A DNA stretch of 39,813 bases from contig MSJI02000343.1 of assembly GCA_001931905.2 (NCBI GenBank), forward strand, positions 1-39,813. The letters are read 5' to 3'. The notes under the pieces are model-generated. The model was not told the DNA's origin, searched no databases, and saw only the letters and a list, made by a program, of their open reading frames with translations. The stretch comes from Cladosporium sp. IMV 00045. Taxonomy: Eukaryota > Ascomycota > Dothideomycetes > Cladosporiales > Cladosporiaceae. Positions 10,033 through 20,400 of this stretch are shown piece by piece; the stretch's first letter is position 1; every line of letters begins with the position of its first letter. Position numbers and translations under genes: made by a program.

Positions 10033-10781
10033 ATGCCTACCACCGAGATTGCCATTATTCCCCTCGTCGCCGACAGCCACATCGGCGACCCGTCACACCC
10101 AAGTGCCTCGGTCATGAAAGATGCCGTGACGACCCTACACGGGCAACCTGGTCTTCAAACAGTAAGATTTGGACCTCAAGTCGAGAGCCCAGACACACTG
10201 CAAATGATCATCGGTTCGTGAAATCCCAATTACCCAGCGCAACAATAGCAAATGCAACATGGCCGTGAATCTCATTCGCCACCGTCAACTGACTTGGCCA
10301 CAATGCAGACTGGGACAGCATCACCAACCACCAAGACTTCATGGCCTCCGCCGCTTACACTCCCTTCCTCTCCCGTCTACAAACCGTGATGTCCGGTGGA
10401 GCCGACCTCTCCCACGTGGATTTTGAGCCCTCGCATTCAGTCCTACAGCAAGCTCTCTCGGCCCCAGTGACCGAAATCGCCACGTTCTACTTCGACTCGC
10501 AACCTAATACTGACTGGCTCTCCAACGCCGGCAAAGCGGCCGAGTGGCTTCGCAAGGAAGCGAAGGGCTTTGTTGACATCGCCTACGGCATTACCCATGA
10601 GGTTGTGGAGTATCAGGGCGTCAAGGGTAAGGCGGCGGTAATTGCGGTTGGGTGGCAAAGCAAGGAAGCTCACATGGCATTCCGTGATACGGAGTCCTTC
10701 AAGGAGAATATTGGACTGTTGAGGGGTGACAGCAAGGCTATCGAGATGCATCATGTGGCGTTGATGGAAGCGGTGAGGTGA
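10033..10781 (+). CDS. Dimeric alpha/beta-barrel (ABM/Dabb-like) protein, 2 exons, 217 aa
   Basis: Exon 1 is 10033-10213, and exon 2 is 10309-10781. The 95-bp intron has a CTGAC branch-like box and CAG. Joining restores the block MIIDWDSITNHQDFM, a typical turn of antibiotic-biosynthesis-monooxygenase-like and stress-responsive A/B barrel domains (strand - W-D-S - helix starting H-x-x-F). A second half-barrel follows: EIATFYFDSQ, a helix rich in Ala and Lys, then AAVIAVGWQSKEAHMAFRDTESF, so two barrel modules lie in tandem. Such small cofactor-free proteins act as monooxygenases, isomerases or binding proteins on small metabolites. No catalytic assignment is possible. The gene is convergent with lamB, with 103 bp between the stop codons, and divergent from the oxygenase, so it may share the physiology of the lam locus. 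Confidence 0.75.
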
Positions 10782-10884
10782 GAATGGAAGGAGCACGGTG
10801 CGAGGTGAACGCCTTGACTGGCTGACGACCGTAATGATGTTATCTCATGAATGCAAGCAATCTCGACTCCCAGACTCTAAATGA

Positions 10885-11705
10885 CTACGAATACCCGTGC
10901 TTTTTGTTGAAGTCATTCACAATTTGCCTAGCCATCGTCACGATGTCCACTGCGCTCGGACTGTCTGAGTGGCAACAAAGTGAGACTGGGTGGTTCTTGA
11001 ACGGCATCTGTACTTCCTCGCCCGTCACAGCCGTCACGGTTGAGCTCTCCAATTGTGATGTGATATGCTTCTTTGTCTCGTCAGATGTCCAGGCCCTGTT
11101 TTATTCAGTTAGCACCATTGTAAAGAAGCATAACAGCTCGTAAAAACTCACTTCTTCTTACGATCAATCACCAAAGTGCCCTCTTTGGTATACTTCACAT
11201 CACCATACGCCTCCGCAACAAACTCCAAACCCAACTCCTCCGCCACCTTCTCATGCACCGTACCCGCCAGCCCAAACACCTTCACGCCCTTCGGAATCGC
11301 TGCATACACCGCACGACAAACAGCCTCATCCTGATAACACATGCCATAAAGCGTGCCGTGCGGCTTGACATGGTGCATCTGCACTCCCTCAGCGTCGAGG
11401 AAAGCTTTCAAAGCGCCGATCTGGTAGCGCACAATGGCCGTGAGCTCCTCGGGCTCGAAGCGCATGTAGCGGCGTCCGAAACCCTGGATGTCCGGAAGGC
11501 CTGGGTGCGCGCCCATGAGGATGTTGTGCGCTTTGCAGGCCCGCACTGTCTTTTGCATGATCATCGGGTCGCCAGCGTGGCCGCCGCAGGCGATGTTGGC
11601 GTGGTCTATCATTGGGATGAGCTCGTCGTCGGGGCCGGCGGAGAAGTTGCCGTAGCCTTCGCCGAGGTCGACGTTGATTTTTACGGTGCCGGGGATTGGT
11701 GGCAT
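10885..11705 (-). CDS. lamB: LamB/YcsF-family lactam-utilisation protein (PxpA-like), 2 exons, 254 aa
   Basis: Exon 1 is 11152-11705, and exon 2 is 10885-11095. The 56-bp intron has GTGAGT, GCTAACTGA and CAG, and the splice restores DRKKKAWTSDE. The protein has the full LamB/YcsF signature: NVDLGEGYGNF, DHANIACGGHAGDP, GAHPGLPDIQGFGRR, VKPHGTLYG, and a C-terminal VSLCCHSDSP block. At 254 aa it is normal length for the family. In bacteria the homologue PxpA works with PxpB and PxpC as an ATP-dependent 5-oxoprolinase. In Aspergillus nidulans lamB is needed to use lactams such as 2-pyrrolidinone as a nitrogen source and is divergent from lamA, the same arrangement as here. The product is probably a soluble subunit working with the LamA carboxylase-like protein encoded 487 bp away. 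Confidence 0.9.
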
Positions 11706-12192
11706 GGTTAAGTGAGCTGGTATTGTGCTAGAGCTCGTTGTCGTTCAATGCAGTGGTTCTTGTTTTTGGTAATGTGGTGGGTGAGTTTTCAACGCTTCTG
11801 GTCTCGAGAATTCGTCCAGAGCGCTCAGAGAAATTTAGTCTGCAAGCTTAAGTTTGTACGAGACAACTTGAATCAAACAAAGATGATATAAGTGATGGAG
11901 ATGATATTAGTCAATACCGTGTTGGGCAGGTACACGCTTGAGATGACGAAACATCTGGAGATGCGAAGTTGTGGCGCGCTGGTTCCATCGAATGGGCTCT
12001 CCGAAGGCGAAGCTCGGTACAATGGGATGGTTTCCTTTGGAGCGGGGGTGGAGCATCATGGGTCCTTATCAATGGCCAGGATGACTTCCATAATGGGACG
12101 GCGATCTTCTGGTCAGCCGGCAGATAATATAAGGGTACTTTTGTTGCGATGATTCCCTCGAACAGTTCTGTGATGCTACACGACAATACAGA
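11706..12192. promoter_or_regulatory. Shared lamB-lamA bidirectional promoter
   Basis: The 487-bp spacer lies between two divergent start codons. It contains TTATCA at 12066-12071 (reverse of TGATAA) and AGATAA at 12122-12127; both fit the HGATAR site of AreA-type nitrogen regulators. GCGGGG at 12042-12047 fits the SYGGRG site of CreA. I find no exact CCAAT or ATTGG inside the spacer. The A. nidulans lam spacer is known to respond to AmdR and nitrogen control. AmdR sites are too loosely defined for me to call here. The short motifs could occur by chance. Confidence 0.55.
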
Positions 12193-15100
12193 ATGGAGAA
12201 TATAAAGACTTTACTTATCGCCAATAGAGGCGAGATTGCGGTATGTATTCTCGTGACATCTTCGCAGATTGTACGTTCATTGATGACATAATCGCAGGTC
12301 CGCATCATCCGAACAGCGAAGGAGCTGGGTATCAAGACTGTTTCTGTCTACACAAGAGCCGACGTCGCTTCGCTGCACGTTTCACAAGCAGACGTCTCCA
12401 AATTGCTGCCAGGATCTGATGCTTCCGCCTACACCGACGGCGATGCTATCATCAAAATCGCGAAAGAAGAAGGCGCCCAAGCTATCATTCCTGGTTATGG
12501 CTTCTTATCTGAGAATGCCGATTTTGCGAGATCAGTAGCCAAAGCAGGCCTTGTTTGGGTGGGACCTAGTCCAGAGGCGATAGAGGTGAGACTCCACATG
12601 CCGCAGCAACATGAGAATCAAGCTGACAACACTTCGTTTAGGCTTTTGGCATCAAGCATGGTAAGTCCACCGCAGCTGTTTAAATAGCATACAAAGTATC
12701 TAACATGAAGAAACAGTCGCTCGAGATCTCGCTGAAAAGGCCGGCGTGCCGATCGTACCCGGCACGAAAGGTCTTGTCGAGACAGCCGATGAAGCAGCTC
12801 AAGAAAGTGAAAAGCTTGGGTTCCCTGTAATGCTCAAAGGTAAGCTTCATTGACCTAAATTGAAATTCTCTTCGGTAAGGAGATGAAGCTGACATGTCAC
12901 AGCGACCGGAGGCGGTGGCGGCATGGGTCTCGTCACCTGCAACACCACCGATGAAGTCAAGAAAGGCTACAGCATGGTCAAAAGCCGAGGCGAAACATTA
13001 TTCAAGAACTCTGGCGTGTTCATCGAGCGCTTCTACCCGGCAAGCCATCACATCGAAGTCCAAGTCTTCGGCAATGGACAAGGCGCAGCAATCCACTTTG
13101 GTGAGCGAGAATGTTCGATTCAAAGGCGCCATCAGAAGGTCATTGAAGAAGCTCCTTCGCCCTTCGTCGAGACTCACCCAGGCTTAAGAGAGAAGCTTGG
13201 AAACGCTGCAATCAGCCTTGCCCAATCTATCAAATACGGCTCTGCAGGTACCGTGGAATATCTCGTCGACGACAAGAGCGGCGACTTTTTCTTCTTGGAG
13301 ATGAACACACGCTTGCAAGTCGAACACGGCATTACCGAACTCTGCTACGACGTTGATCTCGTCGAGCTGATGCTCCAACAAGCCGATGCACAACTGGCCG
13401 GCAAAGGGGGTCTAGCGGAAACTCACCTCAAATCACTCCAGCCCTCTAAACCTGTCGGAGTGGCAATCGAAGCAAGAGTCTACGCAGAGAATCCAACGCG
13501 AGACTTTGCACCTTCGCCTGGTCTCTTGCAGAAAGTGGAATGGGAGAAGCTGGAGAACTCACGCATCGACACCTGGGTCTTCACAGGCTCAACTGTCACG
13601 CCTAGCTATGATCCTCTCCTTGCCAAGGTAATGCTGCACACCAAATCACGGGAAGCGACCATCAAAGGCATGGAGCTGCTGCTCTCGCGTTCGACCATCT
13701 GCGGACCGCCGACGAATCTTGAGTTCCTAGCGGCGATCATGCGTGACGATGTGTTCACATCTGGACGTACGATCACGAGCTTCCTCAATGACTTCAAGTT
13801 CGAGCCCGCCGCCATCGATGTCATCTCGGCAGGCGCGTACACTCTGGTGCAAGACTTGCCCGGTCGGCCCACGGTGGGCAAGGGAATCCCACACAGCGGT
13901 GCAATGGATCCGATCTCTCTGAGCGTAGCGAACATGCTGGTTGGCAATGCACGCGGCACCGAGGGTCTGGAAATCACCCTCAGCGGGCCCGAGTTGCGAT
14001 TCCTGGCACCGGCTGTTGTGGCTCTGGCGGGCGCTGCGATGGAAGCAAACCTCGACGGTGATCAATTTCCCATGTGGACTCGCAAGCATGTCAAAGCTGG
14101 CCAGCGACTCAAGCTAGGGAAAACGACAGGCTCGGGATGCCGTACCTACCTCGCCGTCTACGGTGGCTTCCCCAATGTAGCTGATTACTTCAACAGCAAG
14201 TCGACGTCTCCCATTGTTGGCATTTCCGGGTATCAAGGCCGCGCTCTCGCTCCAGGCGATCTTCTCAGTCTAACGAAGGAGCTCCCGAATACGCTTTCCG
14301 GCCACCCGAGCCTGCCTTCAGAACTGCAACCACAGTACGACAACAACTGGGAAGTGATGACCATGCCTGGACCGCACGACGAAGGCTACCTGACAATCGA
14401 AGACATCGAAATGCTATACAGCACAGAGTGGAAAGTGTCACATAACGCCAGTCGAAGCGCCATCCGCCTCATCGGTCCAGTACCGAAATGGGGACGTAAA
14501 GACGGAGGCGAAGGCGGCGCCCATCCCAGCAATCTGATCGAATACGGTTATCCACTTGGAGCTTTGAACTGGACCGGTGACGACCCTTGCATCTTCCCCA
14601 ACGACTGCCCGAATTTCGGTGGATTTATCAGCAGCAATACGATCATCAGAGCGGACTGGTGGAAGATGGGCCAGATGAAAGCCGGTGATACTTTGCACTA
14701 CAAGCGCGTCTCTCTGGAAGAGGCTCTAGCGCTGCGGAATGGGCTTAAGGCGTTCCTTGACTCGGTCGAGAAGGCAATTGAAAACGGCAAATACGACGAT
14801 GTTCGACCATTGCAGACGAAATACACGCCGAAAGGTGATTACGGAAAGTCTGTGATTTGGGAAAGACAGCCAAAAGGCGCCGAACCTCACGTTCGCTACC
14901 GCCAAGCAGGCGACGATCATCTCATTGTCGAGTACGGCAATGAAGAGTTCAACCTCAACTACCGCTGCCGCACCACAGCCTTGGAGAAGAAATTGCGCGG
15001 CAAAGAAGCTCCCAAATGGCTCGCAGACAACATCAGAGCATCAACGAGCGGCTGCACGACCATCACCTTATTCTACGATGGCCTCAATTTGCCTCGCGAG

Positions 15101-16236
15101 AAACTCGTGCAACACCTGCAAACCCTAGAAGACCAAATCGGCGACCTCAGCACGATCAAAGTCCCCTGCCGGCGCTTCAAACTCCCCCTCTCCTTCGAAA
15201 GCAAAGAGCAAGACGAAGCCACCAAGCGGTACATGGAAATGACGCGCCCTCACGCGCCCTACCTGCCCTCCAACCTCGATTTCGTCGCGAAGAACAACGC
15301 CTTCACACCCGATCAGCTCAAGCACAACTTCGTGCACGGCACTTTCATCGCGGTGATCGTCGGCTTCTTCACCGGCAACACTGTCTCTCTGCCCGTGGAC
15401 CCGCGCCAGCGCATGTCGTCTCCCAAAGCCAACCCATCGCGAACTTTCACGCCCGAAGGAACGGCAGGCTGGGGAGGATCGTGCCTGTCCATCTACCCTA
15501 GCGACAGCCCCGGCGGGTACATGATGCTCGGACGTACAATCCCCTGCTTCGACCAGTTCGGCTACAAAGCAGGCTTCTCGCCCGAGCGGCCTTGGTTCTT
15601 CCGTGACTTCGACCTCATTGACTTCGAACGCGTGAGCGAAGCTGAGATGGACTCTCTGTTACTGCAGTTCCGCTCCGGAACCTACCAGTGGCAGTGGGAG
15701 GAGGCTGAGTTCGATATGGCGGAGCACAATCGTTTGCTTGCCGATACGGCGGATGAGGTCAAGGAGATTCGTACCCGACAGGCGAAAGTGCAGGAGGAAA
15801 TGACGGCTGCGGAGGCGGAATCTTTGGCCAAGTGGCGTGAGGACAAGGCGAAAACGAAGGTTGATGAGAGTTCTGTTGAGGCTATGCTGAATGGTAAGTT
15901 GCTGTGCAAGGGTTTCCTTTTCTGGACCTGCATTTTTCGTCCTTTTCGTAATCAAAGTCAACGAGCAATCATCACGCTAACACATTGACAGACCCAGCAA
16001 TCAGCAGCATCGAAGCGCCCACCGCTTCCAACGTATGGAAAGTGCAGGTCGAGCCCGGACAAACCGTCTCAGCCGGACAAACAGTAGCGATCCTGGAAGC
16101 GATGAAGCTGGAAATCAACGCCGACGTGCCGCAGGACTGGGCAGAGACCAAAGTGGAGAAAGTGCTGGTGCAGCCGGGCGAGGTAGTCAAAGCTGGCGAT
16201 CGTTTGGCTCTGCTGAGGAAGGCGGAGGGAGCGTGA
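12193..16236 (+). CDS. lamA: LamA-like biotin carboxylase / KipA-KipI / biotinyl fusion (urea-carboxylase-like), 6 exons, 1237 aa
   Basis: Exons: 12193-12240, 12298-12585, 12642-12660, 12717-12839, 12903-15893, 15992-16236. All junctions keep frame. Domains in order: biotin carboxylase (about 1-450) with LLIANRGEIAVR, the ATP-grasp glycine loop KATGGGGGMG (158-167), HHIEVQVFG and EMNTRLQVEH (about 290); KipA/PxpC-type domain (about 463-770, GVGKGIPHSGAMDP-like block); KipI/PxpB-type domain (about 820-1060) ending GGYMMLGRTIPCFDQFG; a charged linker; and a biotinyl domain with EAMKLEI near residue 1193. This is the layout of urea carboxylase, but no allophanate hydrolase domain is attached, unlike most fungal urea amidolyases. 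Divergence from lamB points to the lactam role of A. nidulans LamA: probably ATP- and biotin-dependent activation or opening of a lactam ring. A plain urea carboxylase remains possible. Exon 3 is only 19 nt. Confidence 0.88.
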
Positions 16237-16821
16237 GGATTGACGCAGATGAGGAGGTGTGTGACGGTAATGTGCTTTCTGCTGCTTCTTGTTGTTGTGA
16301 TGGGTTTGACTTGCTTGTTTGATGTAGATGAGGTGACTCGTATGTCTACTGCTTTGCCCAGCCATTGGTATAGACAAGGACCTCCTCCTCCTTGACACCG
16401 CCGTTGTTTTGGATTGAACATGGACTGTGTCCATTGGTGAAGGCTGACCATAAATGCAATGAGTGAAGTGATTTAGGGGGGTTAGTTTTGAAAGCTAACG
16501 AAGGTGTAGCCAGTATGGAGAGAGTAGGTACTTGTCGTTAATGCGAATTGCAATATCTTCTTAATTCGAGTTGCAATATATTCATCTTTAGCGAGCGAAG
16601 AGCAGCGGAAGACTTGAACTGCTTCTACTAATATGTCATTGCCGAATGATAGTTTAAGCTCACAGCTTCTACCCTCTCACCATCATGCCTTTGCTTTCAC
16701 CCATGATCCACTTTCCAGGAGTCCATCCCAGCATCACATCTACGCCCTGGCGGCATCCCTCCGGCATCCCATCACGATCATCATCACCCTCCCATCGCGG
16801 TGCCCTTCAGCCCCAACCCCT
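16237..16821. other. Intergenic 3' of lamA
   Basis: Contains the lamA 3' UTR and then CT/CA-rich sequence. No domain-bearing frame is seen on either strand. The imperfect doublet 'gcgaattgcaatatcttctt / cgagttgcaatatattcat' around 16540-16580 is the only local repeat noticed. Confidence 0.4.
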
Positions 16822-17148
16822 CTACACCAAAGACAAAGGCAAACGCAACTTGACCTTTTTCTTGGGGCTGCCCTTCCCTTCTCTTTCTGCTTCTGTTTCA
16901 CCTGTTCCCGCATCTCCTTCATCACCGCAGCTAAGGTCCGTACTCATCCCTCTTTCATGCTTTTTACAGTCCGCAGTAGCGGGAGGAGCAGCAAGAGGAG
17001 CGGCAGGACGTCCCCCAGCATCCTTGTCTTCGATATGTTTAGCCACCATTGGCTCATCAGAAGCATAAGAAGAAGATGTAGTGGTGACAGTGGTAGACGT
17101 GACAAAAATCCCCCTCCGTCCAGTACAGACTTCCCCAGACGAATCCAT
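16822..17148 (-). CDS. Possible small hypothetical protein, 108 aa
   Basis: The minus-strand frame starts at an ATG (17148, MDSSGEVCTGRRG) and runs to a TAG after KKKVKLRLPLSLV. The frame stays open upstream to about 17350 without an ATG and is Ser/Pro/Thr-rich there. The sequence mixes acidic and basic runs, has no hydrophobic segment and ends with a KKKVK patch that could be a nuclear signal. It matches no family I know. The opposite strand is also open over part of this stretch (17081-17464), so the true coding strand is uncertain. It would lie tandem and 3' of UBP2. It may instead be UBP2 3' UTR or noncoding. Confidence 0.3.
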   Translation of the reverse strand: MDSSGEVCTGRRGIFVTSTTVTTTSSSYASDEPMVAKHIEDKDAGGRPAAPLAAPPATADCKKHERGMSTDLSCGDEGDAGTGETEAEREGKGSPKKKVKLRLPLSLV

Positions 17149-17400
17149 GATCTTCGAGGAATCGATGAATTCGGCCGTGGTGCTGCCGTCTGACGAGAAG
17201 GGATCGGAAGAGTATGTCGAGGAGGCGAGAGAAGAAAGCGAAGAGGAGGGAGAAGGGGATTCGAGGTCCGGGATGAGCAGAGTTGGGAAATGGAAGGGAA
17301 GAGAGGAACTAGTGGGACGAAGAGGCACGTCAGCAAGGCAAGAAGTGAGCAAAAGGTTTTTGTATCATTCGAATATGGAAACAAAAAGAAGAGCTGGCTA

Positions 17401-20400
17401 CTACCACTTGGCATCGGCCACAGTCCTGTTCTCGTCCCAAGTGTTGTTCGCGCCGCCCTCCTGAACTAGCGCTTGCGGGTTGACAGTGGCAGTGCCAGGA
17501 AGGCCGTTCGGCTGCTGAGCCGGAGCGTCAGTCATGTTGACGTCCTGCCAGTCGCTCTCGGGCTGCTCAGGCGCAGGCTCCGGATCACGGCAGACGGCCT
17601 GGACGTAGTCTTCCTTGAGGTCGTCGCGGACGTAGACGGCGTAGGTCGGGGTGCCGTGGTGCCATGTGCGCGCCTCGAAGATGTCCTGCAAGTTCTTGGT
17701 TTCCACTCCCGTGACGTTTTCGTCGTTGTAGTTGCGCCAGACATCGTTTTTGAAGTCGTGGATGGAAACCCAGTAGTGCCCGTGGGATGAGCCGCCACGG
17801 TGGAAGAAGACGGCGTAGAGTCGGTACTTCTTCTCTTTGAGGTCGTCGAAGGTGCCGGTCAGCTTGCTTTGTAAGTTGGAGACTTCGGAGTCTAGTGATT
17901 TCAGCCTTTCGACCTGGAAGGCAGCGTCGGCTTCGAGCGCGGTGTGGATCTCAGAGTCCGTATCGACGGGCTCTTCGCCGAGGGCTTGCAGCTCTGCGTT
18001 GATGCTCCCTAGGCTCTTCACGTACTTTGCAGTTTCTGACACTGCAGCAGGTCCGTCAAGTCCAATAGAGGTGCCTTGCAGTGCTTTTTGCTCCTTCTTC
18101 AGCTCCAACAGCTTCTTCCGCCAACCCCATGCGGAGCGACGTCGCTCGAGAACATGAGACTGACCACCTTCGCAGTAGCGATCCAAGTAAAGCTCATCCT
18201 CTAGTCGAAGACTGACATCAGTTTTGAAGGCTTGGTTCTTGATCTTGTCGTAGCCAATGCGTGGCATGTTGATCTGGACGAGAGGAGGCAGGTTGACGAT
18301 GCTCCTGTATTGCTGTTTCTCCGAGCCTTCCGTGACGAATTGGGGATCAAAGTACTCATCCAGAGCGGTGTACAGATCAGATGGCTCTGTTGGTACATTC
18401 AGCTGAATACTGGAGTCGGATATTTGCTCGGGCTTGCTAGATTCAGTATCGGATAAAGTCGTTTGTGACATGCCGATGGCGAAGAGATCACGCAGTGCAT
18501 CGACCTGCTCGCCTCTGTTGTCGGCGCCTTGTGGGTGCATGCCTGCGCGCAAGCGCTGCGTGATACTGTCGTGTACCTCCGTGACGTCTTGCTGCTCTTT
18601 GGCTTTTTCTTGTGCCTGGCGCAGGGTGTCTGATGTGGTAGTTGAGAAGCGGCGGGGAGGAAGCGGTGGAGGAGGAGGTCCGTTGGTCTGCTGATCTGCG
18701 GGCTTTTGACCAGGTGAGGCTGGAGGTGTGGGAGGCATTGTAGCGCCGTTCATTTTTACGTCTTCGCCCTCGTCTGCTTGCAGGGTAGCGCTACTAGCGC
18801 GCGACTGATCGGCATCGGCGTCCTTCTTGTCCTCGCTGGTACCATTCGTCGGTGCAGCACTGTCGTCGATCGCACTTTCGTTGGCCTTGCTTTGCTCTTC
18901 CAGTTCCGCAAAATCTCTGGGATCGAGGAATGCTCGGCAGACAAGATCCTGCTCCGGCTTCACAGCAGGTCCACGGTCCTTGATCATGCGCTCAAACAGA
19001 TGGCGAAGCTCATCGGCGAACTTCTGACCGCCTTGGATCTCCTTCATAGATACTCTGCGCTGCCCTACACGCTCGAGCTTGTCCTGAATCTTTGCGGTGT
19101 CCATCCTGTACTGATGGTAGTCGATGACGATGTCTCGCAAAGGCTTCAAGCTGAAGTAGTATTGCAGAAGACTGTTCAGATAGCAAGTATTGCCGTGGCT
19201 GACCAGGCCGACAGGCCATGTTTCCGGTGCATGTTGCGCACTCGTACTGGCCGTCGGTCCAGCAAGGGCTTGTTGGACGGCTGCAATGGCTTTTTCGGTC
19301 TGTTCGCTCGGCTTGTCAAGACGGGCACTCTCGAATATTTGTGGCCAGAGCGTCGCGTCAATCGCGTCAAGATTGTTGTCGACGCCGAGAAGCCTCAGGG
19401 CCTCACCAACGTTCATACTTGCAGCGCCGGTGTCGTCGCCTGACAGCCAGTTGTTGAGATAGTTGCTTTTGCGTTCGCGTGCGATTATCGATACTGCCTT
19501 GCGCCCAACTTCTTCCAGGTCTTTATTGCCATCCGTCTGTGAGGAGGAAATGTTGTTAGTCTGGGTGTGCAGAATTGAGAGTTCTTGTTGTGAAGGCAAG
19601 CGGGGAACGTGAAAGCGCTGCTCTTTCGGTTTTGCTGCAAGGCAAGAACGTCCTGTTTGGCAAGCACGATGCTTGCTACGACTTCTTTGTCGATGATTGA
19701 CTTACCTTGATGGTGAACACAGTGACGACAAAAGAGTCGTCTGCCTCTGGACTCAGCCCATTACCCAGCCATGCATACGCCTCTTCTACCGTCTCAATTG
19801 TCTGGAGCGCGGCGTTTGTCAAGATCTTCGAGCCGCGGTGTTTGCCAATTCGACCCAGCATTTCCCTGGCCTTCTCCTGCGCTTGAGTACCGTAATCCTG
19901 CTGCTGTGCATGGAAGATATTGTAAACTCGGTCATCATCTGCGCCGCCGCCGTCTGCTGGCAAGTCGAAGAATTTGTACGCTTCGGAGAGATCTCGTCGG
20001 CTTACAAGGCCGCTGCTTTCGATCATGGTCGTCTTGAGCTGCAGCTCTTCCGAGCCGCGTTGCCTCGAGATGTGTTGGAGGCACTCGTAGTAGTAAGCTT
20101 CATTTAGGGCATCGCATCGTGTTTGTCTGTCGTAAGAGAAGATTACAAGGCTGTCGGCAAAGTCTGAAAGGGCACCTAAGCTGGCGAAGTAACTGCGAGC
20201 AGCTCGTTAGCTAGTGCGCATTGACAAACGCTGTCAGGCTTCACTTACGGCTCAAGCTCATTAGGGGCGTTTGTCCGTCTCAACGACGAGGCTTTTAGAT
20301 CTGCAGGGTCCCGTTAGTGGCGTTCTCATGGTGACACAGGCAGGATGAAGCAGCGAGGGGGAGTCGGTGTTATGGCGCTGGGTGCAAGCTTATGCTTGTG

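Noticed and set aside
11892..12335. Short frames on both strands in the lam spacer and first intron
   Set aside because: They overlap the shared promoter and lamA exon 1/intron 1 and have no protein-like features.
18778..19443. 221-codon plus-strand frame across UBP2
   Set aside because: Antisense shadow of the UBP2 peptidase exon, which carries clear Cys and His boxes.
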